From assembly GCA_963556255.1 (NCBI GenBank), contig OY744617.1:30323648-30387647 (forward strand): a stretch of DNA of 64,000 nt, written 5' to 3'. The stretch's first letter is position 1. Every line of letters begins with the position of its first letter. The notes under the pieces are model-generated. The model had not been told where the DNA came from. It did not search any database and saw nothing but the letters and a program-made list of their open reading frames with translations. This document shows, piece by piece, positions 40,150-52,100 of the stretch. This stretch comes from Allolobophora icterica. Lineage: Eukaryota; Annelida; Clitellata; Crassiclitellata; Lumbricidae. A program made the position numbers and the translations under genes.

Positions 40150-43100
40150 CTGTGGAGTGGCAGTCAGCAATGCGATGCATTGCTTCACTGAGATGCTACT
40201 GCAATGCTACTACGCACATACATTTATTTATTTATTTATTTAGTTATTTATTTATTCCGGATATTTCTATAGCGCCTCTCGAAGTCTACTACTACTCAGA
40301 GGCGCTCCCGACTACAGCATTTGATACTGTGTCAGCGTTTTCACGCCAAAGCGCCACGAGCAATTGCGAGTGAAGGACTTGCCCAAGGTCCGTACGCAGC
40401 GGCTAGAGTGGGATTCGAACCGGCAACCCTCCAGTCACAAGGCGCCGAACTTACCACTGAGCCACCACGCCCCACATGTAGAAAGATACATACGCATTCA
40501 TATTCATGCATACATGTACGTACATAAATACATGCACACATGCGTACATACATACATACATATACCCACATACATACGTACATACATACATACACACAAT
40601 CGCACATGCATACATACATATATGCATACATGCATACATATATGCATACATACATACATACATACATACATACATACATACATACATACATACGTACGTA
40701 CGTACGTACGTACGTACGTACGTACGTACATACATACATACATACATACATACATACATACTTATAAATACATACATACATACATACATACATACATACG
40801 CACATACGCACATACATACACACATTTGGAAGCAGTGGTGGCCTAGTGGATAAGGCGATAGGAAATTTACATAGTTCTGACATCTATGCATAATGCATAC
40901 GTATATCTCGCCTTCAAGGTGTCGACACTTGTTTACAAGTGTCTTCACGAAATACCGCCACAGCCAAAGACTGTGTGCCAGCTTCTTCAGCTCCTGGTTG
41001 TTCTCGATAGCGCTCGGGATGCAGCTATGACTTATTGTGGTCTGGAAAAGCTACTAGGACGCGTAGAAGAACATTCGTTGCATCAGACACAATGAGAGGC
41101 GCTTTATAAATTCTCAGATACCATACCATACCATACCATACCATACCATACCATACCATACCATACCATATTACCATACCATACCATAATGGTCTTAAAT
41201 GCGCTGCCCGTCGAACTCCCTGACATTAAAGACTTACCTGTTTACATCATATGACTAGGCCGAGCTACTAACAACGCATTTGCGGTGTATTTAGTTACAT
41301 AAACCTGCGCTTATAAACCATATAATAATATATTATTATTATTATGATATAATATTATTATCATAATATAATATTATTAGACCTGCCTCTCTGTCTTACG
41401 GACTGACCTTCTGGATTTTGGCCTGATTACGGCTTGGTTTTGGTGTGCCATCGCGGTTGATGCCTTGTGCATTAGACACCGGCGCAATAGAAGTTACTAA
41501 TTAATAATAATATATACATACATGCATATAAACAATTGGTCCAGTTCAGGCAAGGTGCATGCATTTTGGCGATTTAGAAAGCGTCCTTTATAGAAATGAT
41601 CGATAGTATAGCGGCTAACGTGCTGGACTGTCAATCGAGAGGTCGGGGTTCGTCTGCGCCCCCTAGCCAACTCAGCAATGATTACACTGACCGCACCCTG
41701 TCAGTGGGAAGATCATGAGGCGAGGGAGAGGACTGGAGGGTCACCCGCCCTCATATGCCGAGGCTAAGAAAGTCAATAGCACTTATGTCTGTCTCAGGGC
41801 TACCACTGCAGTACCACAGAACATACACGAAGTACAACAGAAGATACACGTAGTACCACAGAACATACACGAAGTACCACAGAAGATACACGGAGTACCA
41901 CAAAAGATACACGTAGTACCACAGAATATACACGTAGTACCACAGAAGAAACATGTAGTACCACAGCAGATACACGTAGTATCACAGAAGATACACGCAG
42001 TACCACAGAAGAAACACGTAGTACCACAGAAGAAACACGGAGTACCACGGATTACTTACTCTTGACGTTGAGGACGATGTCGTAGGTATCCAGCTCGTTC
42101 TTCGTGCTGATCTGGCACTGGTAGATTCCCTCGTCCATTGGACCTACATCCTGGATGATCAGACTCCATTCGCTCATCCTCTGGTTGAAGTCGACGCTGA
42201 TCCGACTGTCAGGTGCAAACGGATACATTCCGATTGTCAGCGGATGGACCTCGTTCTGCTTCTTCCACGTCACCTGACCAGCACAGGTAAACACAGGTGA
42301 AGCATCTCACCTGTCCTGCTATTACCGATATGAATACATACATACATACATACATACATACATACATACATACATACATACATACATACATACATACATA
42401 CATACATACATACATACATACATACATACATACAACCCAACATACATACATGCATACATACATACATGAATACATACATACATACATACATACATACATA
42501 CATACATACATACATACATACATACATACATACATACATACATACATACATACCTACATACATGCATACATCCAATCCAACAAACAAAAATAGATACATA
42601 CATACATACAAACTTACATTCATTCATTCATTGACACATACTTACATACATCCATACATACATACATACATACATGCAATACGTCAACAAATACATACAT
42701 GCATACAGTTACATACTTGTATTCATATTACATACACATTCATATATGCATATATCTGTACACACTAAAATACATGCGTATTGCGTACATAAATACATAC
42801 ATACCTACAATCCTACATACATACTTGCATACATACTAACATGCTCAGATAACTATATGTGGCGGTCAAGGCCACAGTGCGTAAGTGGGAGGATTTATTT
42901 TATGCGAATAGCATCGTTTCTCTTAATTTTACATGCGAAGGCCCAGCATCGATCATTTAATTTTTATTTAATTTCAATAGGCAACTGGTCAGCAATGACC
43001 GTGGTAGGGAAGACGGATTATATATTTTAAGCCACGGTATAGTGTGGTGAGGGATAAGTAGAGCCTGCCTCACGGTGCGCTGCTTTATACGTGAAGAGTT

Positions 43101-46100
43101 GGTTCGACTCTTCATACATAGCAATACTGTTAAACAGCGTTGTTGGTTAGCGATTCAGTTACCGATTCAAATATACTGCACTCAGTGTGGTAGGCGAGTG
43201 ATTTTGGTTACGACAGAGTCAGAGTTCGAGTTTCCGGTTAGTACAAATATATTTACGGACGAAAGGGGCGTTCGAATAATATAATCAGGCGATCCCGAGT
43301 ACAGCTAAAGAAGTTCACTGTTGGGAGACGGGCCGACAGCGCCGATCCGGCGGGTTGGATCCCTCAGTTGATCGCGAAGCGGTCTAGATCCCGATCGTGG
43401 GAAATCTACGGCTGAGTAATACTCGGGGAAGGATACCGTTGATACACAGGAAAACCAATTCAGTGTGAGATCGAAAACCAGGGTGAATTTGGCGACGGGC
43501 AGGAAAGTCCCTCTTGGGTTTTGAAGAACTCCGCGATCGGAGCTTGTCCTGTAACCCATGGGAGTAAAGGTGACCTTCTTAAGGTAGCCATTTTCTGGAA
43601 TTCTGAAATCCTTGAAACCAAGAGTAAATTTGGCGTCGGGCAAGGAAATCCCTCTTGGAGTTCGAAGAACTCCAAGATCCGACAGTGTTTGGTTTTATCC
43701 ACTGAGAAGAGTTTTACGCGATTTCGGCGTACTCGACACAGGGGAAGTTCTACGCGCTTTCGGCGTACTCGGCCGGGAGGGTTTTACGCGACTTCGGCGT
43801 CTTCGGCTGGGAGAGTTTTACGCGACTTCGGCACTCGGTGAAGTGACCGTCGGGATACCTGAAAAAAACCAATTTAGTACAAAAACGATAATAAGGGTAA
43901 ATTTGGCGACAGGCAGGAAATTCCCTCTTGGGTTTTGAAGAACTCCGCGAGCGAAGCTTGTCCGGTTACCTGTGGGAGTAAGTGTGACCTTCGTTATGGA
44001 ACCAAAATTCGGAAATTCTTGGGAACAAAATTCAAGACATTCTGGTAACCTTACGGGGTCAGCGTTACATTTGGATTGTGACACTTGGATGGCTGACACG
44101 CCGGTGGAGCGTTGGAGGGGCTCCATCGCCCGGTAACTAAAAATAGTTACTGGGAAAGACCACTGTTACCGAAAGACCGCAGTACGGGAAAAGACCGCCC
44201 GACAACTGATTACAGTGCGGTAAGACCAGGAAAAACGATAGAGTCAGGAAAATCTTGTATTCAAACCAATCGTTATTCAGAGCAAATAACTTGGTGATCG
44301 AAACACGTAGTTCCGAGAACTGACCGAAGGCGAAGTAGGGCCCACCTCGTGCGCCGGTCGGAACACAGTTCTGCGTGCGGTTAGGGAGGTTTTAGACCTA
44401 GAACCTGTCCTATCAGAAGAGAGTGTCGTGAGACCAGTACACCGCGTTAATATCACACGTGCATATATTATCGCAAGATGTTCGCGTGTTTGAGACAGCA
44501 CGACGTGACGACTCGTCAGATGTACACCTTGTCCTCTCGGACAAGAGAACGTTCAGAGATTTCCCCTATTGACGATAACTCGAGAGTCATGAGATGCAGA
44601 ATGGTACGTGAGGGTTCGGTTAAGGTGGAGAAAAAGAGGAAGTCTTTGACTAAGAGATCTCACAGGAAGCTGAGGACTCCTGCCGGCAAGAGAGCGAACC
44701 CTGTTCTAAAGGACGGCCATCCTGAGGACGAGGACGTTGCCCACCCGGCGACCGCGGCAGTGGCAGAGTCCGAAAGTGAGATGGAGCTTGACAGCGACAC
44801 TGTTCGCAAACAAGCGATACCCTCGGAACCTCCTCTTGGAGGAATGGGCACTGAGAGCGGAGACGGGGAACCGCTCGTCTACATCAGAAGTAGACAGGAT
44901 AGTGACCCGGGTGACTCCAGAAGGTCAGTTGGCTGGAGCCGAACCCAGCCCGACGACGAAGCAGCGTCTCGGGTAAGACCGACACAAATTGGTACCATGT
45001 CTGATGAAGGGTTAGTTGATCTCGAGCGACGAACGTCACAAACTGGTACCAGAAGTGGGGTACTAACGTTTTCTTGTCACAGAACCAGGCAAGGTCAGGA
45101 AGATACCGAGGACGAGTCGGATGAAGTGCCCCATAGTGAGCACGGAGGCGCGCGTCCAAAGTTACGTAAACGGAAAAGCAAACGAAGGTTGCTTGATGAA
45201 ACGGGTGCACCTGACGAAATCAGTGCATTTGAAACGGAAGCTGGAAACCGCAGTGGGCGTGAAAGAGGTTTCCATGAGGATAACGGATGGTTGATAACCG
45301 TTCCAAAGACTACTGAGGTAGTACAGAACGATGTGAATAACGAGACATTCACACACTGGCGAGAGACCGTTGGTGAGAGTAGGTTTGACAGGTCCAAACC
45401 ACTCGTCGACAATAGATCGGGGAACCTTGTGCAGGTTCAAGTACCTAGTATCGTACGGGGCAGGCAACCTGTACAGTCGAGACAGGCTTGTGATAGGCCA
45501 AGAGACATTGAGACAGGCCTGAAACCGCGGGGTGACGCCGTAGTGCAGAAAACGAGTGGTGACATCGTGGCGCATCAGCGAAACGAAGGCATTCGAGTAC
45601 CGTTTACCAACATGGAAGAAGGTCGCCCAAGACCTGTGACAGATGAGGTAGATTGGCAAGCGGAGATGTCTTACCTGCGACAGAGTGCGGCAATGATGAG
45701 TTCGAAACTTGAAGAACTGTCTGTACCTGCTGCTCAGCATGCGAAGTCTTACCGACGCGAGACATCGGGGAAACCTACGGGCCCAGGTTACCAGATGGAT
45801 CGCCGAGGGAAGCTGCAGATCGAAGAGCCGGCACGGAGCCGAGGTAACACAGAGACACGTGAGGAAGTTTCGCTTTCGGGAACTTCGGAAAAGTTACGTA
45901 GCCGCTATCTTCCCGAGGACAGCGGGAGAGAGTCACACGGAAAAACGGCAAGGCAATCGAGTCGACAACGTCTGTTGACAAGAGGAAGAGTTGAGGCGAA
46001 ATTACGTTCGTCAGTGAGTTCTTCGGAGTCAGACACCGATAGTGTTGGTCCAGAAGAGGCCATGAGAACCGGAGTCTTTGACAGGAAAAACCTCCGCCAA

Positions 46101-49100
46101 CGAGGAAGACACGAGAGTTATGAGAAAACTGAAAGGGAGACGTATGGTAAGGAACGTCTACCAGAGTACGAAAGACGCGGTTTAAAACAGGCACTTGATA
46201 GAGAAACCGAGAGAGAATCGAACATGGGAAGAGACAGAGATCATTTGGCCTGGGATGAGACCCACGAGCGGTACTCTAAAGGGCACAAACCAGATTCGAG
46301 AAGTCGTAATTGTCTTAGGTACGACGAATCTGACAGACCGCCAGAGTCAGGAAAAAGAGATATTCGCGAAGAAGACAGAAGAGTTACGTTCGTCAACGGA
46401 AACTCTCAGAGCTCTCGCAATAAATATAAACGATCGGAGTCCAAAGACTACGCAGGTGGTGAGCCTCGTAGAAAAGGTCAGAGACCGGCTGAGTACATCT
46501 CTGATGAAGACAGTGCAACGTCAGACGACCGAGAGATGACTACGATGTATTCTAAGTGGCGTACAGGGAAGACGTTGGGTACTCTGAGGGGACAGAGTCG
46601 GCACCGGTCAGTGGTGAGGACAGACGAGGAAAACGATTCCAGGAGTAACGATGGGGACAACCGGAGAGGAAATCCCAAGAAGAGTGTCGGAAGATCACTT
46701 GTTACACGGACAAGAGGCGAAGACCGATCGGATCGCGGTATACGAATCAAGCTAGAGAAGTACGATGGCAAGTCAGCGATCGCAGCCTTTCTAGCAAAGT
46801 TCGAAGTTTGTGCACGGTGCAACCGGTGGAGTGATCAGGAAAAAGCAGACCAGTTAATGTGTGCCCTAACGGGTCCCGCTTCGCAGCTGTTGTGGGACAT
46901 GGGTGCACAGAGGGACGTGTCTTGGCGAGAACTTGTTGAGCGGCTTAAGGCCCGGTACGGGTCTGATGACCAAACTAGTCTATATCGGATGAAACTTCGC
47001 ACTTACCGGCAGGCTCACGGAGAAACGCTGAGTAGTGTAGTGCAGGAAGTACGAAGGCTAATGGCTTTGGCATACCCAGGACCAACAAGCGATATCGTCG
47101 AGACGGTCGCTTGTGACGCTTTCATTGATGCACTGGCAAACCAAGATTTGGGGCAGAAGGTGCGCGAGCGAGAACCAGTTAACCTCGAAGCGGCGTATAA
47201 ACATGCGGTGAGGTTGGATGCCTATGGTCGATCTTCGACACAAGGTGGTGATTTAGACCGAAGACACGCGAGAGTTAAAGTTACCATGGAAGACCGAAAA
47301 GACTCGAGCACTGAGGGGCAACAGTCTCGTCGTCTAGAAGATCTCGAGCGAAAGATTAAAAATCTTTCAAGAGAACTTGATCGAGTGACAATAAATCAGA
47401 ATTTGGGCATCGTTCCGAGAAAACCTCATGAAAGGGAGAACAGTTCTGATCTAGCTGTGGGAGATCAGAGGACAACCGAACCGAATGTGGGGTGGCGACG
47501 GATTTATCCGCCCACACGGTTGCGTAACCCGGATATCGAATGCTACTTGTGCAAACGAAAAGGACACATGAAGCGATATTGTCCTCAGAGAAACGCTGAG
47601 ACGAATGGTGCAACCGGTACCAGTGAACCTACAAAGGCTGAACCGATACAAGAGGAAACCCAAAACCGACTGGTCAAAGGCAGTAGGGTGGCCTACGTGG
47701 TTGCGAGACTGGCAGGAAAACGTATACACTGTCTACTTGATTCCGGAAGTGAAATGTCACTTGTGCCACGACGTTTCGTGCTAGACGCTGTGCTAGTACC
47801 GTCAGAACAGCGACTCCTAGCCGCTAATGGAAGTCAGATTAAGGTGGATGGTGAAACTAACCTTAAGATTCGGATCGGAAAGCAGGTGTACCCTGTACCC
47901 TGTCTAGTTACAGACCAAGTGACAGAAGTGATCTTGGGGTTATCTTGGCTGGAAGCCAATCAGGCAAGATGGGACTTCGCAAGTCGATGCGTTTTCCTTG
48001 GGAGCGAGAAGATCCCTCTGAAAGAGGTCGTTACCGAGTCCATGTGCCGGAGGGTTATTGTGCAAGAGGACATAATAGTTCCTCCAAGGAGCGAAGTTGA
48101 CGTTCCAGCTTGGGTAGTATACCCGCATTTCCAAAAAGATAACGAAGATTGGACGACCATTCCAATGGAATTATCAAAAGATTTGATAATCGGACGTACG
48201 TTGGTGACAGGAAGAGACACGGAAGTGTGGATCAGGATGTTGAATGTTGGAGACAGAGATTCGCTAGTCAAGAAACGGACTGAATGTCCGCTGGAGCGAG
48301 TGAACGTAGTCGATGTGACAGTTAATCGAGCCAGAACGGAATCGTATGATGAGCCTTACCGAAGCGAAAATCCGGAGAAGCCTATGGGCCCAGGTTATCC
48401 GGAGGAACGCCGAGGAAAGCAGCAAAGTACGATTGACCGGTTTGGATCGAAGATTAGTACAACGGCCAGTGTAGCGGAGCAGACGCTCAACCCACTTGCC
48501 GAACAGACCCTAAAACGACTATGGGAAGAAGTGCCAGCAGACATTTCGGAAGAAGAGCGAATCAGGTTACGAAAACTTGTGCTAACGTACAGCGCAACGT
48601 TTTCCCTTAACGAAAGTGATAACGGATTCACTTCGGTGATCCAACACGAGATCGATACGGGACAGGAGAAACCAGTTCGGCAACCTTTGAGACGTCAACC
48701 GCTTTCCATGTTACCGGAAGTTGATCGTCAGGTAGAAGACATGTTGAGACAAGGAATCATTGAACCTTCGATATCGGAATGGGCATCCAATGTCGTAATG
48801 GTTAAGAAAAAGGATGGCAGTATGCGTTTCTGTATCGATTACAGGCAATTGAACCTAAAGACACGGAAAGATGCTCATCCGTTACCCCTTATCCGCGAGA
48901 GTTTAGATACCCTGGGTGGCGCCAGATGGTACAGTACGTTCGATTTGAGAGCAGGTTATCACCAGATGGCCTTGCACCCAAGAGACAAACACAAGACCGG
49001 GTTCGTTACGAGAAGGGGCAGCTTCCAATTCAAAGTGTTACCTTTCGGATTGTGCAATAGTCCGGCCTCGTTTTGTCGACTAATGAACTTAGTCTTGACA

Positions 49101-52100
49101 GGGCTAAACTATGACATCTGTCTGGTTTACTTGGATGACATAATTGTGTTCTCGAGGGACGTAGAGACGCACATGCAACGTCTAGAGATGATTTTCAGGA
49201 GATTACAAGAGTATAATCTCAAGCTGAAACCATCCAAATGTTACCTGTTACAACAGAGAGTATTGTTTCTTGGTCACGTTTTGAGTGAAGAAGGGGTCGC
49301 GACGGATCCGAGCAAGATCAAGGCCGTAGAAGAATGGTCTGCTCCTCGGAACTTGAGGCAAGTCAGATCCTTCGTTGGTCTTTGCTCCTATTACCGACGT
49401 TTCATACATGATTTCGCGGTGGTAGCTCAACCACTTCATTTTCTGACCAGGAAAAATGTACCGTTCCGTTGGACTGACGAATGTCAGGGAGCTTTCGAAG
49501 AACTTAAACGAAAGTTGGTTTCCGCACCTATACTTGGGTTACCGAACGACGAGGGCCAGTACATCCTAGATACGGATGCCTCGGCATACGCCATTGGAGC
49601 GGTGTTATCGCAAGTACAAGAAGGAGAAGAGACAGTGATTTGTTACGCGAGTCGGCTCTTGTCGACGGCGGAACGGAACTATAACGTTACCAGGCGAGAG
49701 TTGTTAGCTGTGGTGTATTTCTTGAAAGAGTTTCGTCAGTACTTACTGGGTAGTAAATTCCTACTCAGAACAGACCACTCCGCACTTCAGTGGTTACGCA
49801 GAACCCCGGAACCGATTGGCCAACAGGCTCGTTGGTTAGAGATGATAGAGGAGTTTGACATGGAGATATGTCACAGACCGGGAGCAAAACACGGTAACGC
49901 AGACGCGATGTCTAGAGGTCCGGGTGAGGAACAACCTAAAGTGGTTACCATGAGAGTTACGAATGAAGACGTGATGTGGGCACGTCCGATCGGAGAAGTA
50001 ACGCGCTCCGAGGTCACCAGTGAAGATACAGGCCAGGAAATCCGTTGGACAAAGGAGTTTCTTCGAAGAGAACAGCAGAGCGATTGCAATATTGGTACGG
50101 TCCTTGATTGGAAGGAGTCGAAGCATCATCCAACACAGGCAGAACTATCACCTGCTAACGGAGAGGTGAAAGTGTTGGTGAGCAACTGGAATCAGCTGGA
50201 AGTCCTGCAAGGAGTGTTACACAGAGGCTGGATTCAGGGTAACACAGGAAAAGCTGAGCGATCTCAGTTAGTTGTGCCCTTATCTCTACGGCAAGAGATG
50301 CTTCAGTTAACACACGCAAGCTTTGCCGGAGGACATTTCGGGATTCGGAAGAGTTTAACTCAGTTGCAACGTCGGGCGTATTGGCCGAGTTGGAAGGACG
50401 ATGTTAGACGGTTCTGCCAAAGGTGCGATCGCTGTGCTCGTTATCGAAGGGAGAAACCTCCAAGACAGGGTTACATGCAGACTCCTGTGGTCGGTGAACC
50501 AATGGAGAGATTCGGAATTGATATAACTGGTCCGCATCCTGTATCAAGTAAAGGCAACAAATACATACTGACAGCGATAGATTACTTCTCGAGATGGGCT
50601 GAAGCTCTGCCTATCAGAAACCAAGAGGCCGTTACTGTGGCAGAATCGCTTATGGTACACGTGTTCTCGAGGTTTGGTATGCCACGCCAGATCCTGACGG
50701 ATCAGGGACCGTGTTTTGAGTCGAAGTTATTCAAAGAGCTGTGTAAACGCATGGAGATTGACAAAGTACGTACAACTCCATATCGACCCTCTGGTAACGG
50801 AATGATCGAAAGGTTCCACAGAACACTGAACATGTTGATCGGAAAGGTAGTGTCGGAACGACAAAAGGATTGGGATGTTCACGTACCATATGTAATGGCG
50901 GCATATCGAGGTACTGAACATGAAGCGACCCAACGGACACCTAATTTCCTGTTCCTGGGAAGAGAGAACCATACGCCATTAGACTTGATTCTAGCCCAAG
51001 TTACAGAGTTCGAGAGACCGTCTTACAGTGACATGGAAGAGTACGTGGAGAAACAGAAAGAGAAAATGGAACGATCGTATCGGCTTGTACGAGAACAGTT
51101 AAAGAGAGTAGCAGAAAGAAGGAAAAAAGCCTACGATTTGAGAGTGAGACCTAGCAAGTTCGCTCAAGGAGATTGGGTTTACTATTACTACCCTCGGCTA
51201 AGAAGTGGAAGGAAGACAAAATGGGCTCGCTATTACACCGGCCCATTCTTGGTTATTCAAGTGCTCAGTCCGTGTCTGTACCGGATTCAGAAGAGTCCGA
51301 AATCCACGCTAATGGTTGTGCACGTGGATAAATTGAAGCCGTTTTACGGTAAACCTCCGAGTACCTGGTTACCGGAGAGGGACAGAAATCTTGAGTTACC
51401 TACAGTAGACTGGCCAGTCCTGGCTCAAGATCCTAATGCAGAACATGAACCAGAGGAACCTTCAGAAAATCCAGACGAGACCGCTGATCCAGAATTGCTA
51501 CCTGGACGACGGACGAGACGAAGACCTCGCTTGGATGGATGACTACGACTGTAGAAGTCCTTGTTAGTGACCTTCTGAAGCAGACGTGTATCTAGGACCA
51601 ACTAGATGAACGCTTAATTGCGTTGGTTTCATTGACTATTCGAGACCCATGTTTCAGTTGCCTTTTTGATGAGAGTATTTCTTTTGAGCGGTATCTGGGA
51701 GCATACAGTACCTGTGCTACCAGCAACGCTTAATTGCGTTGGTTTTACAGATTGTCAGTGAATGACTGTTTAAGTTTCCTTTTGATGATATGTTTCGGTT
51801 AAACCTTGGATTAGTGGTTAGAACTGAAACGAGTAAAGATTCCAGTACTAGAACGCTTCATTGCGTTGGTTCTACAAGCGAACTATTGGAGAACCATGTT
51901 TCCGTTTCCTTGTGATGACAGAATTTCTTTTCGACAGTATAATGCTCGTAACAACGAGTGTTAAGGAAATTCGGGGCAATGCGATTTCCTTGGTTACCGT
52001 TTCATGATACTTTAGTGCGCTACCTTAGTGCGGCACTTAGGATAGATCATCATGCGATAGAAGCATATGTTAGGACTTAGATCATGTGCGTAAATATGAT

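Noticed and set aside
40500..42850. CRISPR-like array in the regularly spaced repeats
   Set aside because: The genome is animal; the repeats are tandem micro- and minisatellites without unique spacers.
42858..43480. A short LTR of about 620 bp ending before the TTTGGCGACGGGCAGG box (taken as PBS), with a truncated second element to the right
   Set aside because: The match between copies runs exactly to 45040/54727, ends in CACA, is flanked by a 4-bp duplication, and is followed by a better PBS at 45044. A 2,183-bp LTR explains everything.
45162..50972. Minus-strand frames of 60-190 codons under gag-pol
   Set aside because: They are shadows of a real 2,354-codon frame in high-coding-density sequence and show no recognisable domains.
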